A DNA stretch of 64,000 nucleotides from Halomonas cerina. Its GTDB lineage: Bacteria; Pseudomonadota; Gammaproteobacteria; Pseudomonadales; Halomonadaceae. Shown here one piece after another: positions 18,088-26,600 of the stretch. Made by a program: the position numbers and the translations under genes. Every line of letters begins with the position of its first letter. Position 1 is the first letter of the stretch. The notes under the pieces were generated by a model. That model was not told where the DNA came from, searched no databases, and saw only the letters and a list, made by a program, of their open reading frames with translations. Location of the stretch: assembly GCF_014192215.1 (NCBI RefSeq), contig NZ_JACHXP010000001.1:1-64000 (forward strand). The letters are read 5' to 3'.

Positions 18088-20139
18088 ATGTGTGGCTGCA
18101 CAGGTTTTTTGACAGGCAAGGCACTGACGCCAGCTGAACGGCAAGGCCAGGTCATGAGCATGGCCGATGCCCTTCAACACCGAGGGCCCGATGACGTGGG
18201 GGTCTGGGTCGAGGACGGGGAGGGTGTGGCATTGGGGCATCGGCGGCTCGCCATCCTGGATCTCTCTTCGGCCGGCCATCAGCCCATGCCTTCACCTTGC
18301 CAGCGCTATGTGATCGCCTTCAACGGCGAGATCTATAACTACGAAAATCTCAGGAACAAGGTGCAAGGATCAAGGGGTGGTCATCTCCAATGGTGGGGGC
18401 ACTCCGATACGGAAGTGTTATTGGCTGCGTTTAGTGCTTGGGGAGTAGAGGAGACGCTAAAGACGGCGGTGGGGATGTTCGCCATTGCGCTGTGGGATCG
18501 CAAGACCCGGACCCTGATCCTGGCGCGGGATCGCTTCGGCGAAAAGCCGCTCTACTATGGCTTTGCACAAGGCAGGGGCTTTGCACAAGGCAGGGGCTTT
18601 GCACAAGATGCGAGCGAGAACAGTGCAGGGGGGGTGACAGGCAGCGGGCCGCTGCTGTTCGGCTCAGAGCTCAAGGCCCTGATGGCGCACCCCGAGTGGC
18701 GAGGCACCCTGGCTACGGCGTCGCTCGAGGACTACCTGCGCTTCGGCAACGTGGGCGGGCAGGCGAGCATCTTTCAGGGCGTGGCCAAGTTGCCGCCGGG
18801 GAGTTGGCTGCAGGTGACGCCGGGTGATGTCCTGACCGGGGCGTTGCCGGCACCGCGGAGCTTTTGGTCGGCGGAGGCGGCGGCGCGCGAGGCGCGGCAG
18901 GCCGAGCCCCTTTCGGACCCCGAGGCCGCCGTGTCGGCCGTCGCCCGGTCGCTGGGCCAATCGGTCGGGCGTCGCATGATCGCCGACGTGCCCTTGGGAG
19001 CCTTCCTCTCCGGTGGTATCGACAGCTCGCTGATCGCGGCGCTGATGCAGCAGCAGGCCGATCGGCCGGTGCGCACCTTCGCGGTGGGCTTCGAGGATGC
19101 TCGCTATGATGAATCCGTGCATGCCGCGGCGGTGGCCAGACACCTCGAGACCGAGCACCTGACCCTGACGGCGACCTCGGGCATGGCCCTCGACTTGGTT
19201 CCCCGTTTGCCCGACCTCTATGACGAGCCATTCGCCGACTCCTCTCAGCTGCCCACCGTGCTGATCTCGAGGCTGATCCGCGAGCATGTCACCGTGGCCC
19301 TGTCGGGCGATGCCGGTGATGAGCTGTTCGGTGGCTACAACCGCCACCTGTGGGTGCCACGGATCTGGCACCGGATCAGGCGGCTTCGGCTGCCGGCCCG
19401 GCGTGCCCTGGCGGCGTCGTTGAGGGCCGTTCCTTCCCGGACCTATGACCGGCTGATGCAGTGGGGTGGGCGAGTGCTGCCCGCTCGCCTGCAGGTTCGC
19501 ACCTTTGGCGAGAAGCTGCACAAGCTGGCGGCGGTGCTGGAAAGCTCCAGTGAGCAGGCGCTGTTCGCCGGGGTAGCCGCCATGAACCGCCGGCCGGCGA
19601 CGCTGCTGGTGGGGCAGGGGCCGGGCAGGCCGCCGGGCGCCCTGTTCCCGGCCCTTGAGCAGTTCACGGGCGTGGAGTGGATGTTGCTGATGGACACGCT
19701 TCACTACCTGGTCGATGACGTGCTGGTGAAGGTCGACCGTGCCAGCATGGCCGCCAGTTTGGAGGTGCGTCTGCCATTCCTCGACCCCGAGGTCTTTCAT
19801 GCCGCCTGGCGACTCCCTACCGATCTGCGTTTGCACCAGGGGCAGGGCAAGTGGGTGCTGCGTCAGCTGCTCTACCGTCATTTTCCCCGCGAACTGATTG
19901 AGCGGCCCAAGATGGGCTTCGCCGTGCCGCTGGATGCCTGGCTGCGAGGCCCGCTCCGGCCATGGGCCGAGGACCTTTTGTCCTCCGCCAGCCTCAAGGC
20001 CTTACCCGTGATCGATGCCTGCCAGGTTCGGGCGCTGTGGCAGGCCCACCTGAGGGGCCAGGGCCATTATGCTCAGCAGCTCTGGGCGGTGCTGCAGCTG
20101 CTCGCCTGGCAGCGCCGCTGGCGCCCCGGTTTACCCTGA
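18088..20139 (+). CDS. asnB: Glutamine-hydrolysing asparagine synthase (AsnB-like amidotransferase)
   Basis: 683-aa two-domain enzyme. The N-terminal class II glutaminase domain starts MCGCTGFLTG with catalytic Cys2, followed by ALQHRGPDD and FNGEIYNYENLR; the C-terminal synthetase domain has the ATP-pyrophosphatase motif LSGGIDSS (about 307-314) and SGDAGDELFGGYNR. ATG 18088 is fixed by the nucleophile at position 2. AsnB-like proteins in EPS loci may amidate uronic acids or amino-acid substituents instead of making free asparagine. Residues 158-173 contain a tandem GFAQGR repeat encoded by an 18-bp DNA repeat, an unusual insertion in the glutaminase domain. Confidence 0.9.
   Translation: MCGCTGFLTGKALTPAERQGQVMSMADALQHRGPDDVGVWVEDGEGVALGHRRLAILDLSSAGHQPMPSPCQRYVIAFNGEIYNYENLRNKVQGSRGGHLQWWGHSDTEVLLAAFSAWGVEETLKTAVGMFAIALWDRKTRTLILARDRFGEKPLYYGFAQGRGFAQGRGFAQDASENSAGGVTGSGPLLFGSELKALMAHPEWRGTLATASLEDYLRFGNVGGQASIFQGVAKLPPGSWLQVTPGDVLTGALPAPRSFWSAEAAAREARQAEPLSDPEAAVSAVARSLGQSVGRRMIADVPLGAFLSGGIDSSLIAALMQQQADRPVRTFAVGFEDARYDESVHAAAVARHLETEHLTLTATSGMALDLVPRLPDLYDEPFADSSQLPTVLISRLIREHVTVALSGDAGDELFGGYNRHLWVPRIWHRIRRLRLPARRALAASLRAVPSRTYDRLMQWGGRVLPARLQVRTFGEKLHKLAAVLESSSEQALFAGVAAMNRRPATLLVGQGPGRPPGALFPALEQFTGVEWMLLMDTLHYLVDDVLVKVDRASMAASLEVRLPFLDPEVFHAAWRLPTDLRLHQGQGKWVLRQLLYRHFPRELIERPKMGFAVPLDAWLRGPLRPWAEDLLSSASLKALPVIDACQVRALWQAHLRGQGHYAQQLWAVLQLLAWQRRWRPGLP
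18559..18607 (+). repeat. 18-bp in-frame tandem repeat inside asnB
   Basis: GGCTTTGCACAAGGCAGG occurs twice perfectly (18559-18576 and 18577-18594), followed by 13 bp of a third copy. It encodes GFAQGR-GFAQGR-GFAQ after the conserved KPLYYG strand of the glutaminase domain. Because the unit is a multiple of three, copy number can change without loss of frame. Replication slippage is the simplest origin. Confidence 0.9.
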
Positions 20140-20219
20140 GAGTTCACGTCCAGCATTCGGACAAGCCTACTCTTACCTGCCACTCCCCGAGCTGTCTCTA
20201 CACCCTCTTGTCGATTGCC

Positions 20220-21266
20220 ATGCTGCCCTACTGGCTTCTCTTCCTGATTCCCTCACTGGGGGTGCTGGCGCCCTATCGGCTGGCGCCTGCGTCCCGCCCC
20301 TTGATGTGGTGGCTGGTGGGCAGCCTGTTTGCCCTGACCATTGGCCTGCGCTTCGAGGTGGGAGGCGACTGGGGCTCCTACCTGACCTACTTGGAGCGGG
20401 CCTCGGCCATGACGCCGTTCGAGGTGATCACGGCGGAAGACCCGGGCTATTACCTGCTCAACTGGTTGGTGGCGCAGCTGGGCGGCAGCATCTACTGGGT
20501 GAATCTGGCCTGTGGTGCCATCGTGATGGCCGGGGTGATCGCCTTCGCGCGCCAGCAGCCGCTGCCCTGGCTGGCCCTGCTGGTGGCGGTGCCCTACCTG
20601 ATCACCGTGGTGGCCATGGGATACACCCGCCAGTCGGTGGCCCTGGGGTTCATTCTGCTGGGCCTGGTGGCACTCGGCGAGGGACGGGTTCGCGTCTTCG
20701 TGGCCTGGGTGCTGATCGGCGCCGCCTTTCACAAGTCGGCGGTGCTGTTGCTGCCGATAGCGGGCTTGGCCGCCAGCCAGAGCCGACTCACCTCCATGGC
20801 CTGGGCGGGGACGGCCACGCTGATCGGGGGCTACCTGTTCTTGTTCGACGCCGCCGATGAACTCTGGGCCAATTACGTCGAGGCGGACTATCAGTCCCAG
20901 GGTGGGTTGGTTCGGGTGCTGATGAATGCCGTGCCGGCCATCTTGTTTCTCGTGTTTCAGGGTTATCTGAAACTCGAGGCGAGTGAGCGGCGGCTATGGT
21001 GGTGGCTGTCGGTACTGGCCATCGTCTGCCTCCCGCTGGTGGTGATGTCTTCCACCGCCACCGACCGCGTCGCCCTGTACTTGATCCCCCTGCAGATCTT
21101 CGTGTTCGCGCGGCTGCACCTGCTGTCCGGCGACCTTCGATGGCAGACGGTGATCGTCTGCAGCGTGCTGGTCTACTACGCGACCGTGCTGTTCGTGTGG
21201 CTGATGTTCGCGGCCAATGCCGAGAGCTGGCTGCCTTATCGGCTGGTGTGGTTCGTCGCTGGGTAG
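20220..21266 (+). CDS. EpsG-family polysaccharide polymerase
   Basis: Polytopic inner-membrane protein of about 348 aa. After the first helices comes GLRFEVGGDWGSYLTYLERA, then EDPGYYLLNWLV, and a later YTRQSVALGFILLGL and AAFHKSAVLLLPIA, the signature blocks of EpsG/Wzy-type EPS polymerases. It probably joins flipped repeat units on the periplasmic face. ATG 20220 (MLPYWLLFLIPSLGVLAPYR) was chosen as a natural membrane start, although its ribosome site is weak. It lies between asnB and the transglutaminase-like gene with short gaps. Confidence 0.8.
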   Translation: MLPYWLLFLIPSLGVLAPYRLAPASRPLMWWLVGSLFALTIGLRFEVGGDWGSYLTYLERASAMTPFEVITAEDPGYYLLNWLVAQLGGSIYWVNLACGAIVMAGVIAFARQQPLPWLALLVAVPYLITVVAMGYTRQSVALGFILLGLVALGEGRVRVFVAWVLIGAAFHKSAVLLLPIAGLAASQSRLTSMAWAGTATLIGGYLFLFDAADELWANYVEADYQSQGGLVRVLMNAVPAILFLVFQGYLKLEASERRLWWWLSVLAIVCLPLVVMSSTATDRVALYLIPLQIFVFARLHLLSGDLRWQTVIVCSVLVYYATVLFVWLMFAANAESWLPYRLVWFVAG

Positions 21267-21293
21267 GCGCGCACCGATCTTTTAGAGAGCGGC

Positions 21294-22043
21294 ATGAAAA
21301 AACGGCTTTCCTTGAGCGGCGTGGCAGTGTTGATGGCCGTATGCGCCGGTCTTCTCAGCACCTACCTCTGGGTGACGCAGGTGGATAACACGGTCACGGC
21401 GGACGACCGGAGAGCCATCGAGCAGGCGCTGGGACCGGCTCTTGAGCGTCGGTTTCCCGAGGCGATATCCGTTGACGCGCTGCGCTTTACAGAGGAAATC
21501 GCGTTTATCCGGACCGTCCAGCGCGGGGTGCTGGAGGTGGTGCCGGTCGATGCGGGCATTCCCCACGGCATGTCGCGCGAGCCCGCTGACCTTCTCGAGC
21601 GGGGAAAGGGCCTTTGCTTCGATCGCAGTCGCTTCATGGAAAAGGCGCTGCGCCGATACGGCTTCGAGACACGTCATGTCGCCATCTACTCGACGGCAAA
21701 GACCGGGTCGGCCCTGAAATCCTTATTGACGCCACAGGTCAGGTCTCACGCCGTGACGGAGGTCATGACCTCAAGAGGGTGGGTGGTGGTGGATTCCAAT
21801 GAACCCTGGGTCTCTCTCGGCAAGCACGATCAGCCGCTTTCGATCGCGGACATCGCGGCGCTGGATCGAGCAGAAATGGGCAAGGCTCTGCTCACCCCGC
21901 CCCGGTCGTCGATCTATGCCGAGGGGTTCACCTTCGTCTACGGGCTCTATTCACGGCACGGCAAGTTCTATCCGCCCTATGACGTGGTACCGGATGTTCA
22001 GCTTGCCGAACTGCTCCATAACACGCAGCGACTGTTTCGCTAG
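21294..22043 (+). CDS. Membrane-anchored transglutaminase-like cysteine protein
   Basis: 249-aa protein with an N-terminal hydrophobic anchor (LSGVAVLMAVCAGLLSTYLW) and a transglutaminase-like core: Cys108 in KGLCFDRSRFMEKALRRYG, His152 in RSHAVTEV and Asp167 in VVVDSNE, the expected Cys-His-Asp order. It is predicted to face the periplasm. AGAGAG precedes ATG 21294. The 28-bp gap from the EpsG gene and the position before a GT4 gene imply a role in EPS assembly, for example trimming, cross-linking or acyl transfer, but no activity can be assigned. Confidence 0.7.
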   Translation: MKKRLSLSGVAVLMAVCAGLLSTYLWVTQVDNTVTADDRRAIEQALGPALERRFPEAISVDALRFTEEIAFIRTVQRGVLEVVPVDAGIPHGMSREPADLLERGKGLCFDRSRFMEKALRRYGFETRHVAIYSTAKTGSALKSLLTPQVRSHAVTEVMTSRGWVVVDSNEPWVSLGKHDQPLSIADIAALDRAEMGKALLTPPRSSIYAEGFTFVYGLYSRHGKFYPPYDVVPDVQLAELLHNTQRLFR

Positions 22044-22136
22044 GCGCGCCTTTCCCCAGCCTCCTTCGGTGGGGGCGCCCACCTCGATGCTGAGTCGCCG
22101 CTTCCATCGGTCTTGTTGTGAAGTGAGGGTGCGGCC

Positions 22137-23282
22137 ATGAGCTGCCTGGAAAGTCCCCTGGTGCTGGTCTCCAATACCTCCTGGTACCTCTACAACTTCC
22201 GTCGCGGCACCTTGGTGGCACTGCGCGATGCGGGCTTTCGGGTGGTGGCGCTGGCGCCCGAGGATGCCTACTCCCGCCGCTTGGTCGAGGAGCTTGGCAT
22301 CGCGCACGTGACGCTGCCCATGGAGGGCAGGGGCACCCGACTGCTGGGTGAGGGAAGAAGCCTGCTGGCACTGGCCTACACGCTGCGCCGTCTCAAGCCG
22401 GCCTTCGTGTTCAACTTCACGGTGAAGGCTAACGTCTATTCCGGTCTGGCCTGCCGGGTACTGGGCATTCCCTACGCTAATAACGTCTCCGGGCTGGGCA
22501 CCGCTTTCCTGCACGACAGCTGGCTGTTTCGCCGGGTTCAATCGCTTTATGGCATCGCCAATCGCGGGGCGCGCTGCGTGTTCTTTCAGAATCAGGAAGA
22601 CCATGACCTCTTCCTGAGCCACGGACTGCTGTGCGATACCCCCACCGCGGTGCTGCCGGGCTCGGGCATGGATGTCAAGCGCTTTGCCTTCTCGCCGCTG
22701 CCGGCCACTGGTCCCTTCACCTTCGTAATGATCGCCCGCCTGCTCGGCGACAAGGGCGTGCGTGAGTACGTACAGGCGGCGAGACAGGTGCGTGCCGCCC
22801 ACCCAAAGAGCCGCTTCCTGCTGATCGGCCCCCACGGGGCCAGCAATTGCACGGCCATCCCTGAAGAGGAAATCCGCCAGTGGCGGGACGAGGGCGTGGT
22901 CGAGGTACTGGGTGAGCAGGATGACGTGCGGCCCTTTATCCAGCAGGCGCATGTGCTGGTGCTGCCCTCCTATCGGGAAGGCATGCCTCGCACGGTGCTG
23001 GAAGCTGCGGCCATGGGGCGGCCGGCCATCGTCTCCGATGTGCCGGGCTGTCACCAGGCGGTCGTGAACCACCAGACCGGCTGGCTGTGCCAGGTGAGAA
23101 GCGCTGGCTCGCTGGTGCAGAGCATGGAGCGATGCCTCGCCATGCCCCAGGCGAAGCTGCAGGCCATGGGGAGGGCCGCACGGGCTCGCATCGAGAGGGA
23201 GTTTGATGAACGCATCGTCGTGGAGGCGGCGCTCGATTGTCTGTACGACCTGAAGGCCGGGCGCGGCGAGGTGCTTTCCTGA
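22137..23282 (+). CDS. Family 4 glycosyltransferase
   Basis: GT-B glycosyltransferase of 381 aa similar to PglA/TuaC-type enzymes. The N-terminal domain has VSNTSWYLYNFRRGTLVALR, NFTVKANVYSGLACRVLGIP and NNVSGLGTAF; the nucleotide-binding domain has VMIARLLGDKGVREYVQAAR and SYREGMPRTVLEAAAMGRPA. GAGGG precedes ATG 22137. PglA-type enzymes often add an N-acetylated sugar near the reducing end of the lipid-linked unit; that specificity is inferred from family only. Confidence 0.88.
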   Translation: MSCLESPLVLVSNTSWYLYNFRRGTLVALRDAGFRVVALAPEDAYSRRLVEELGIAHVTLPMEGRGTRLLGEGRSLLALAYTLRRLKPAFVFNFTVKANVYSGLACRVLGIPYANNVSGLGTAFLHDSWLFRRVQSLYGIANRGARCVFFQNQEDHDLFLSHGLLCDTPTAVLPGSGMDVKRFAFSPLPATGPFTFVMIARLLGDKGVREYVQAARQVRAAHPKSRFLLIGPHGASNCTAIPEEEIRQWRDEGVVEVLGEQDDVRPFIQQAHVLVLPSYREGMPRTVLEAAAMGRPAIVSDVPGCHQAVVNHQTGWLCQVRSAGSLVQSMERCLAMPQAKLQAMGRAARARIEREFDERIVVEAALDCLYDLKAGRGEVLS

Positions 23283-23335
23283 AGCGCCGGGCAACACCAG
23301 CCAGCAACACCAGCCAGTGATGCAAGGGGGAAACG

Positions 23336-24613
23336 ATGCTGACGATCGATAAGGTGCGTCTAGGGGTGATCGGCCTGGGCTATGTCGGGCTGCCGTTGGC
23401 GGTGGAGTTCGGCAAGGTGTTGCCTACCCTGGGCTTCGACATCGACACCCGGCGGGTGGATGAGCTGAGCCGTCATGTCGATCATACCCAGGAAGTGGAG
23501 ACGGCACGGCTGGCCGAGGCTTCGCAGCTGAGCTTCTCGAGCGACATCGAGGCGCTGCGCCACTGTAACGTCTATATCATCACCGTACCGACGCCTATCG
23601 ATGCGAGTCACTGCCCGGATCTCACTCCCTTGGTCACCGCCAGTGACACCGTGGGCCGCGTCGTGCGGCCGGGCGATGTGGTGATCTATGAGTCGACGGT
23701 GTTTCCCGGGGCGACCGAGATGTACTGCATTCCGGTGATCGAGCGGGTCTCGGGTCTGGCCTACAACCAGGAATTCTTCGCGGGTTACAGCCCCGAGCGT
23801 ATCAACCCGGGCGACAAGGAGCATCGGGTCACTTGTATCCGCAAGGTGACCTCGGGCTCCACCCCGGAGGTGGCGGCGTTCGTGGACGCGCTTTATCGAC
23901 GGATCATCACCGCCGGTACGCATCAGGCCAGTTCCATCCAGGTCGCCGAAGCGGCCAAGGTGATCGAGAACGCCCAGCGTGACCTCAATATTGCCCTGAT
24001 GAACGAGCTGGCGGTGATCTTCAACCGGCTGGGCCTCGATACCGAGGAAGTGTTGGAGGCGGCCGGCAGCAAGTGGAACTTCCTGCCGTTTCGTCCCGGC
24101 TTGGTGGGGGGCCACTGTATCAGTGTGGACCCTTACTACCTGACCCACCGTGCTCAGCAGGTGGGCTATCACCCCGAGGTGATTCTCTCCGGGCGGCGTA
24201 TCAACGACGGCATGGGGGCCTATGTGGCCAACCAGCTGGTCAAGCAGATGGTCAAGCGGCGCCTGCAGGTGCAGAGCGCCCGGGTACTGGTGATGGGCCT
24301 GGCCTTCAAGGAGAATTGTACGGATCTGCGTAATACCCGGGTCGTGGATATTCTCAGTGAGCTTTCCGACTACAACGTGGTGGTGGATGTCTATGACCCG
24401 CAGGTCAACAAGGTTGAGGCCGAACGGGTCTATGGCATTCGCCCGGTCGAATTCCCCGAGCCCGGCGCCTACGATGCCATCATCCTGGCCGTGGCCCACC
24501 GGGAATTTCGCGACCTGAGGGTCGAGGACATTCGTGGCTGGGGCAAGCCCGAGCATGTGCTCTATGACCTCAAGTACGTGCTGCCGAAGCAACATGTCGA
24601 TCTGCGGCTGTAA
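23336..24613 (+). CDS. tviB: UDP-N-acetylhexosamine 6-dehydrogenase (TviB/WbpA family)
   Basis: Nucleotide-sugar dehydrogenase of 425 aa. The N-terminal NAD motif is [18 protein letters not shown]; the [10 protein letters not shown] block, central helix and catalytic [15 protein letters not shown] with cysteine are those of the TviB/WbpA/WbpO group, which oxidises UDP-GlcNAc or UDP-GalNAc to the uronic acid. It differs clearly from the Ugd at 29106 ([12 protein letters not shown]). AAGGGGGAAACG precedes ATG 23336. The polymer therefore probably contains an N-acetylhexosaminuronic acid. Downstream lies a 7-bp repeat array. Confidence 0.88.
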   Translation: MLTIDKVRLGVIGLGYVGLPLAVEFGKVLPTLGFDIDTRRVDELSRHVDHTQEVETARLAEASQLSFSSDIEALRHCNVYIITVPTPIDASHCPDLTPLVTASDTVGRVVRPGDVVIYESTVFPGATEMYCIPVIERVSGLAYNQEFFAGYSPERINPGDKEHRVTCIRKVTSGSTPEVAAFVDALYRRIITAGTHQASSIQVAEAAKVIENAQRDLNIALMNELAVIFNRLGLDTEEVLEAAGSKWNFLPFRPGLVGGHCISVDPYYLTHRAQQVGYHPEVILSGRRINDGMGAYVANQLVKQMVKRRLQVQSARVLVMGLAFKENCTDLRNTRVVDILSELSDYNVVVDVYDPQVNKVEAERVYGIRPVEFPEPGAYDAIILAVAHREFRDLRVEDIRGWGKPEHVLYDLKYVLPKQHVDLRL

Positions 24614-24660
24614 TATAGACGCTAAGGTTGGTTGGCACGCCTGGGTGTCCCGTTATCCTT

Positions 24661-24758
24661 GGGCGCTGGGCGCTGGGCGCTGGGCGCTGGGCGCTGGGCG
24701 CTGGGCGCTGGGCGCTGGGCGCTGGGCGCTGGGCGCTGGGCGCTCGGCCCTCGGCCCT
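24661..24758 (+). repeat. Heptanucleotide array A (GGGCGCT x12)
   Basis: Twelve perfect tandem copies of GGGCGCT run from 24661 to 24744 and are followed by two variant heptamers CGGCCCT (24745-24758) in the same phase. The array occupies most of the gap between tviB and pgm, both on the plus strand. The same unit recurs in the same orientation downstream of pgm (26475-26544) and reversed near holA and leuC. Confidence 0.97.
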
Positions 24759-24820
24759 GAATAGGCTAGAATCCTCCCATTCCCACGATCCTGAACATCA
24801 ACGCCAGGGAGGCACTATCC

Positions 24821-26422
24821 ATGCAGGCTATGCAGGCGGTCATCCAGGCATTTCACGACATGTCGCCCGACCCGGCCGAGCCGGGCCAGGCGGTGAGCTT
24901 CGGCACCTCCGGCCATCGCGGCCGCGCGCAGGAGGGGTCGTTCAATCGGGCGCATATCCTGGCCATCACCCAGGCGGTGGTGGATTGGCGCCGCGAGACG
25001 GGGATCCGCGGGCCGCTGTTTCTCGGCCGCGACAGCCATGCGCTGTCCCGGCCGGCCTGGGAGTGTGCCCTGCAGGTGCTGGTCGCCAACGGGGTCGCGG
25101 TCCATATCGAGCGCGACGGGGAACTGACCGCCACGCCGCTGGTGAGTCGGGCCATCCTTGACCACAACGCCGGGGAGAGAGAGGGAGCGGCGCAGGCGGA
25201 CGGGCTGATCATCACGCCGTCACACAATCCGCCGGAGGATGGCGGCATCAAGTACAACCCGCCCCATGGTGGCCCGGCCGAAGGGACGGTGACCGGCGAG
25301 ATCGAGCTGCATGCCAACCGTTACCTGGCCGCGGGTGTCGAGACCATCGCCAGCGTGCCCTTGGAGAAGGCTCTGGCCAAGGCACGGCGCCACGATTTCG
25401 TCGGCGACTACGTGGCGGCGCTGGGCGAGGTGCTGGACATGGAGGCCATCGCGGCGTCTGGCCTGAAGCTGGCCGCCGACCCCATGGGCGGTACGGCCCT
25501 GCCGATATGGCAGGCCATCATCGCGCGCTATGGTCTGGACCTCGAGGTGGTGAATCCGGCGATCGACGAGCGCTTCGCCTTCATGCCGCCGGACCATGAC
25601 GGCAAGATCCGCATGGACTGTTCCAGTGCGGCGGCCATGGCCAACCTGCTGGCCATGCGGGACGGCTTCGACCTGGCCTTCGGCAACGACCCGGATGCCG
25701 ACCGCCATGGCATCGTCGATGCCGAAGGCCTGATGAACCCTAACCACTACCTGGCGGTGGCCATCGACTACCTGATCACCCATCGCCCCGAGTGGTCACA
25801 GGCGATGAAGATCGGCAAGACGCTGGTCTCCTCCTCGCTCATCGACCGGGTGGTGGCGGCCCGGGAGCGTAGGCTCTATGAGGTACCGGTGGGCTTCAAG
25901 TGGTTCGTGGAAGGCCTGCACCAGGGGTGGCTGGCCTTCGGTGGCGAGGAGAGTGCCGGGGCGAGCTTTGTGACCTTTAATGGCCGGCCCTGGTCCACCG
26001 ACAAGGACGGCATCCTGCTCTGCCTGCTGGCCGCCGAGCTCATGGCGGTGACCGGTCGGTCCCCGAGCGACTATTATCGCGAGCTCACCGTGCGCCATGG
26101 CGAACCCCATTACCGACGCGTGGATACCCCCTGCCGCCGCGAGCAGCAGCAGGCCTTCAAGACGCTGACGCCCGAGCGCCTGGCGATCGCTACCCTGGCC
26201 GGTGACCCGGTGACGCAGGTAAGGGTCAAGGCCCCAGGCAACCAGGCGCTCATCGGCGGGGTAAAGGTGGAAACCGACAATGGCTGGTTCGCCGCTCGGC
26301 CCAGCGGTACCGAACCGCTCTACAAGGTCTACGCCGAGAGCTTCCGCGGCCCCGAGCATTTGCAGACGCTGATCGAGGAGGCCCAGGCGCTGCTCGCCGA
26401 GCGGCTACAGACCGACGCCTGA
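24821..26422 (+). CDS. pgm: Phosphoglucomutase, alpha-D-glucose-phosphate specific
   Basis: Interconverts glucose-6-phosphate and glucose-1-phosphate, supplying UDP-glucose for the locus. At 533 aa it matches bacterial Pgm. It has VSFGTSGHRG near the N-terminus, the phosphoserine loop TPSHNPPEDGGIKYN, the metal loop FGNDPDADRHG, the sugar-binding GGEESAGASF and the phosphate-binding RPSGTEPLYK. GGGAGG lies upstream of ATG 24821. The gene is bracketed by two same-orientation GGGCGCT arrays. The AT-poor codon use is like the core genome, unlike the central glycosyltransferases. Confidence 0.95.
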   Translation: MQAMQAVIQAFHDMSPDPAEPGQAVSFGTSGHRGRAQEGSFNRAHILAITQAVVDWRRETGIRGPLFLGRDSHALSRPAWECALQVLVANGVAVHIERDGELTATPLVSRAILDHNAGEREGAAQADGLIITPSHNPPEDGGIKYNPPHGGPAEGTVTGEIELHANRYLAAGVETIASVPLEKALAKARRHDFVGDYVAALGEVLDMEAIAASGLKLAADPMGGTALPIWQAIIARYGLDLEVVNPAIDERFAFMPPDHDGKIRMDCSSAAAMANLLAMRDGFDLAFGNDPDADRHGIVDAEGLMNPNHYLAVAIDYLITHRPEWSQAMKIGKTLVSSSLIDRVVAARERRLYEVPVGFKWFVEGLHQGWLAFGGEESAGASFVTFNGRPWSTDKDGILLCLLAAELMAVTGRSPSDYYRELTVRHGEPHYRRVDTPCRREQQQAFKTLTPERLAIATLAGDPVTQVRVKAPGNQALIGGVKVETDNGWFAARPSGTEPLYKVYAESFRGPEHLQTLIEEAQALLAERLQTDA

Positions 26423-26459
26423 AAGCGGGAAGAGACGCTTGCTTCTGGTCCCTGGCACC

Positions 26460-26569
26460 CTTGCCATACTGGCTGGGCGCTGGGCGCTGGGCGCTGGGCG
26501 CTGGGCGCTGGGCGCTGGGCGCTGGGCGCTGGGCGCTGGGCGCTGGCTCTACGCCGTAAGTATGGCAAG
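26460..26569 (+). repeat. Heptanucleotide array B (GGGCGCT x10) within an 11-bp inverted repeat
   Basis: Ten perfect copies of GGGCGCT occupy 26475-26544 between pgm and the Wzy/WaaL-like gene. The array is enclosed by a perfect 11-bp inverted repeat: CTTGCCATACT (26460-26470) and AGTATGGCAAG (26559-26569). In RNA the flanks could pair and loop out the whole array. The unit and orientation are those of array A. Confidence 0.95.
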
Positions 26570-26600
26570 ATAGCCCCATTCGAATCTCGGGGCGGTGACG

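Noticed and set aside
24661-24758. CRISPR array
   Set aside because: The units are contiguous 7-mers with no spacers and no cas genes nearby.
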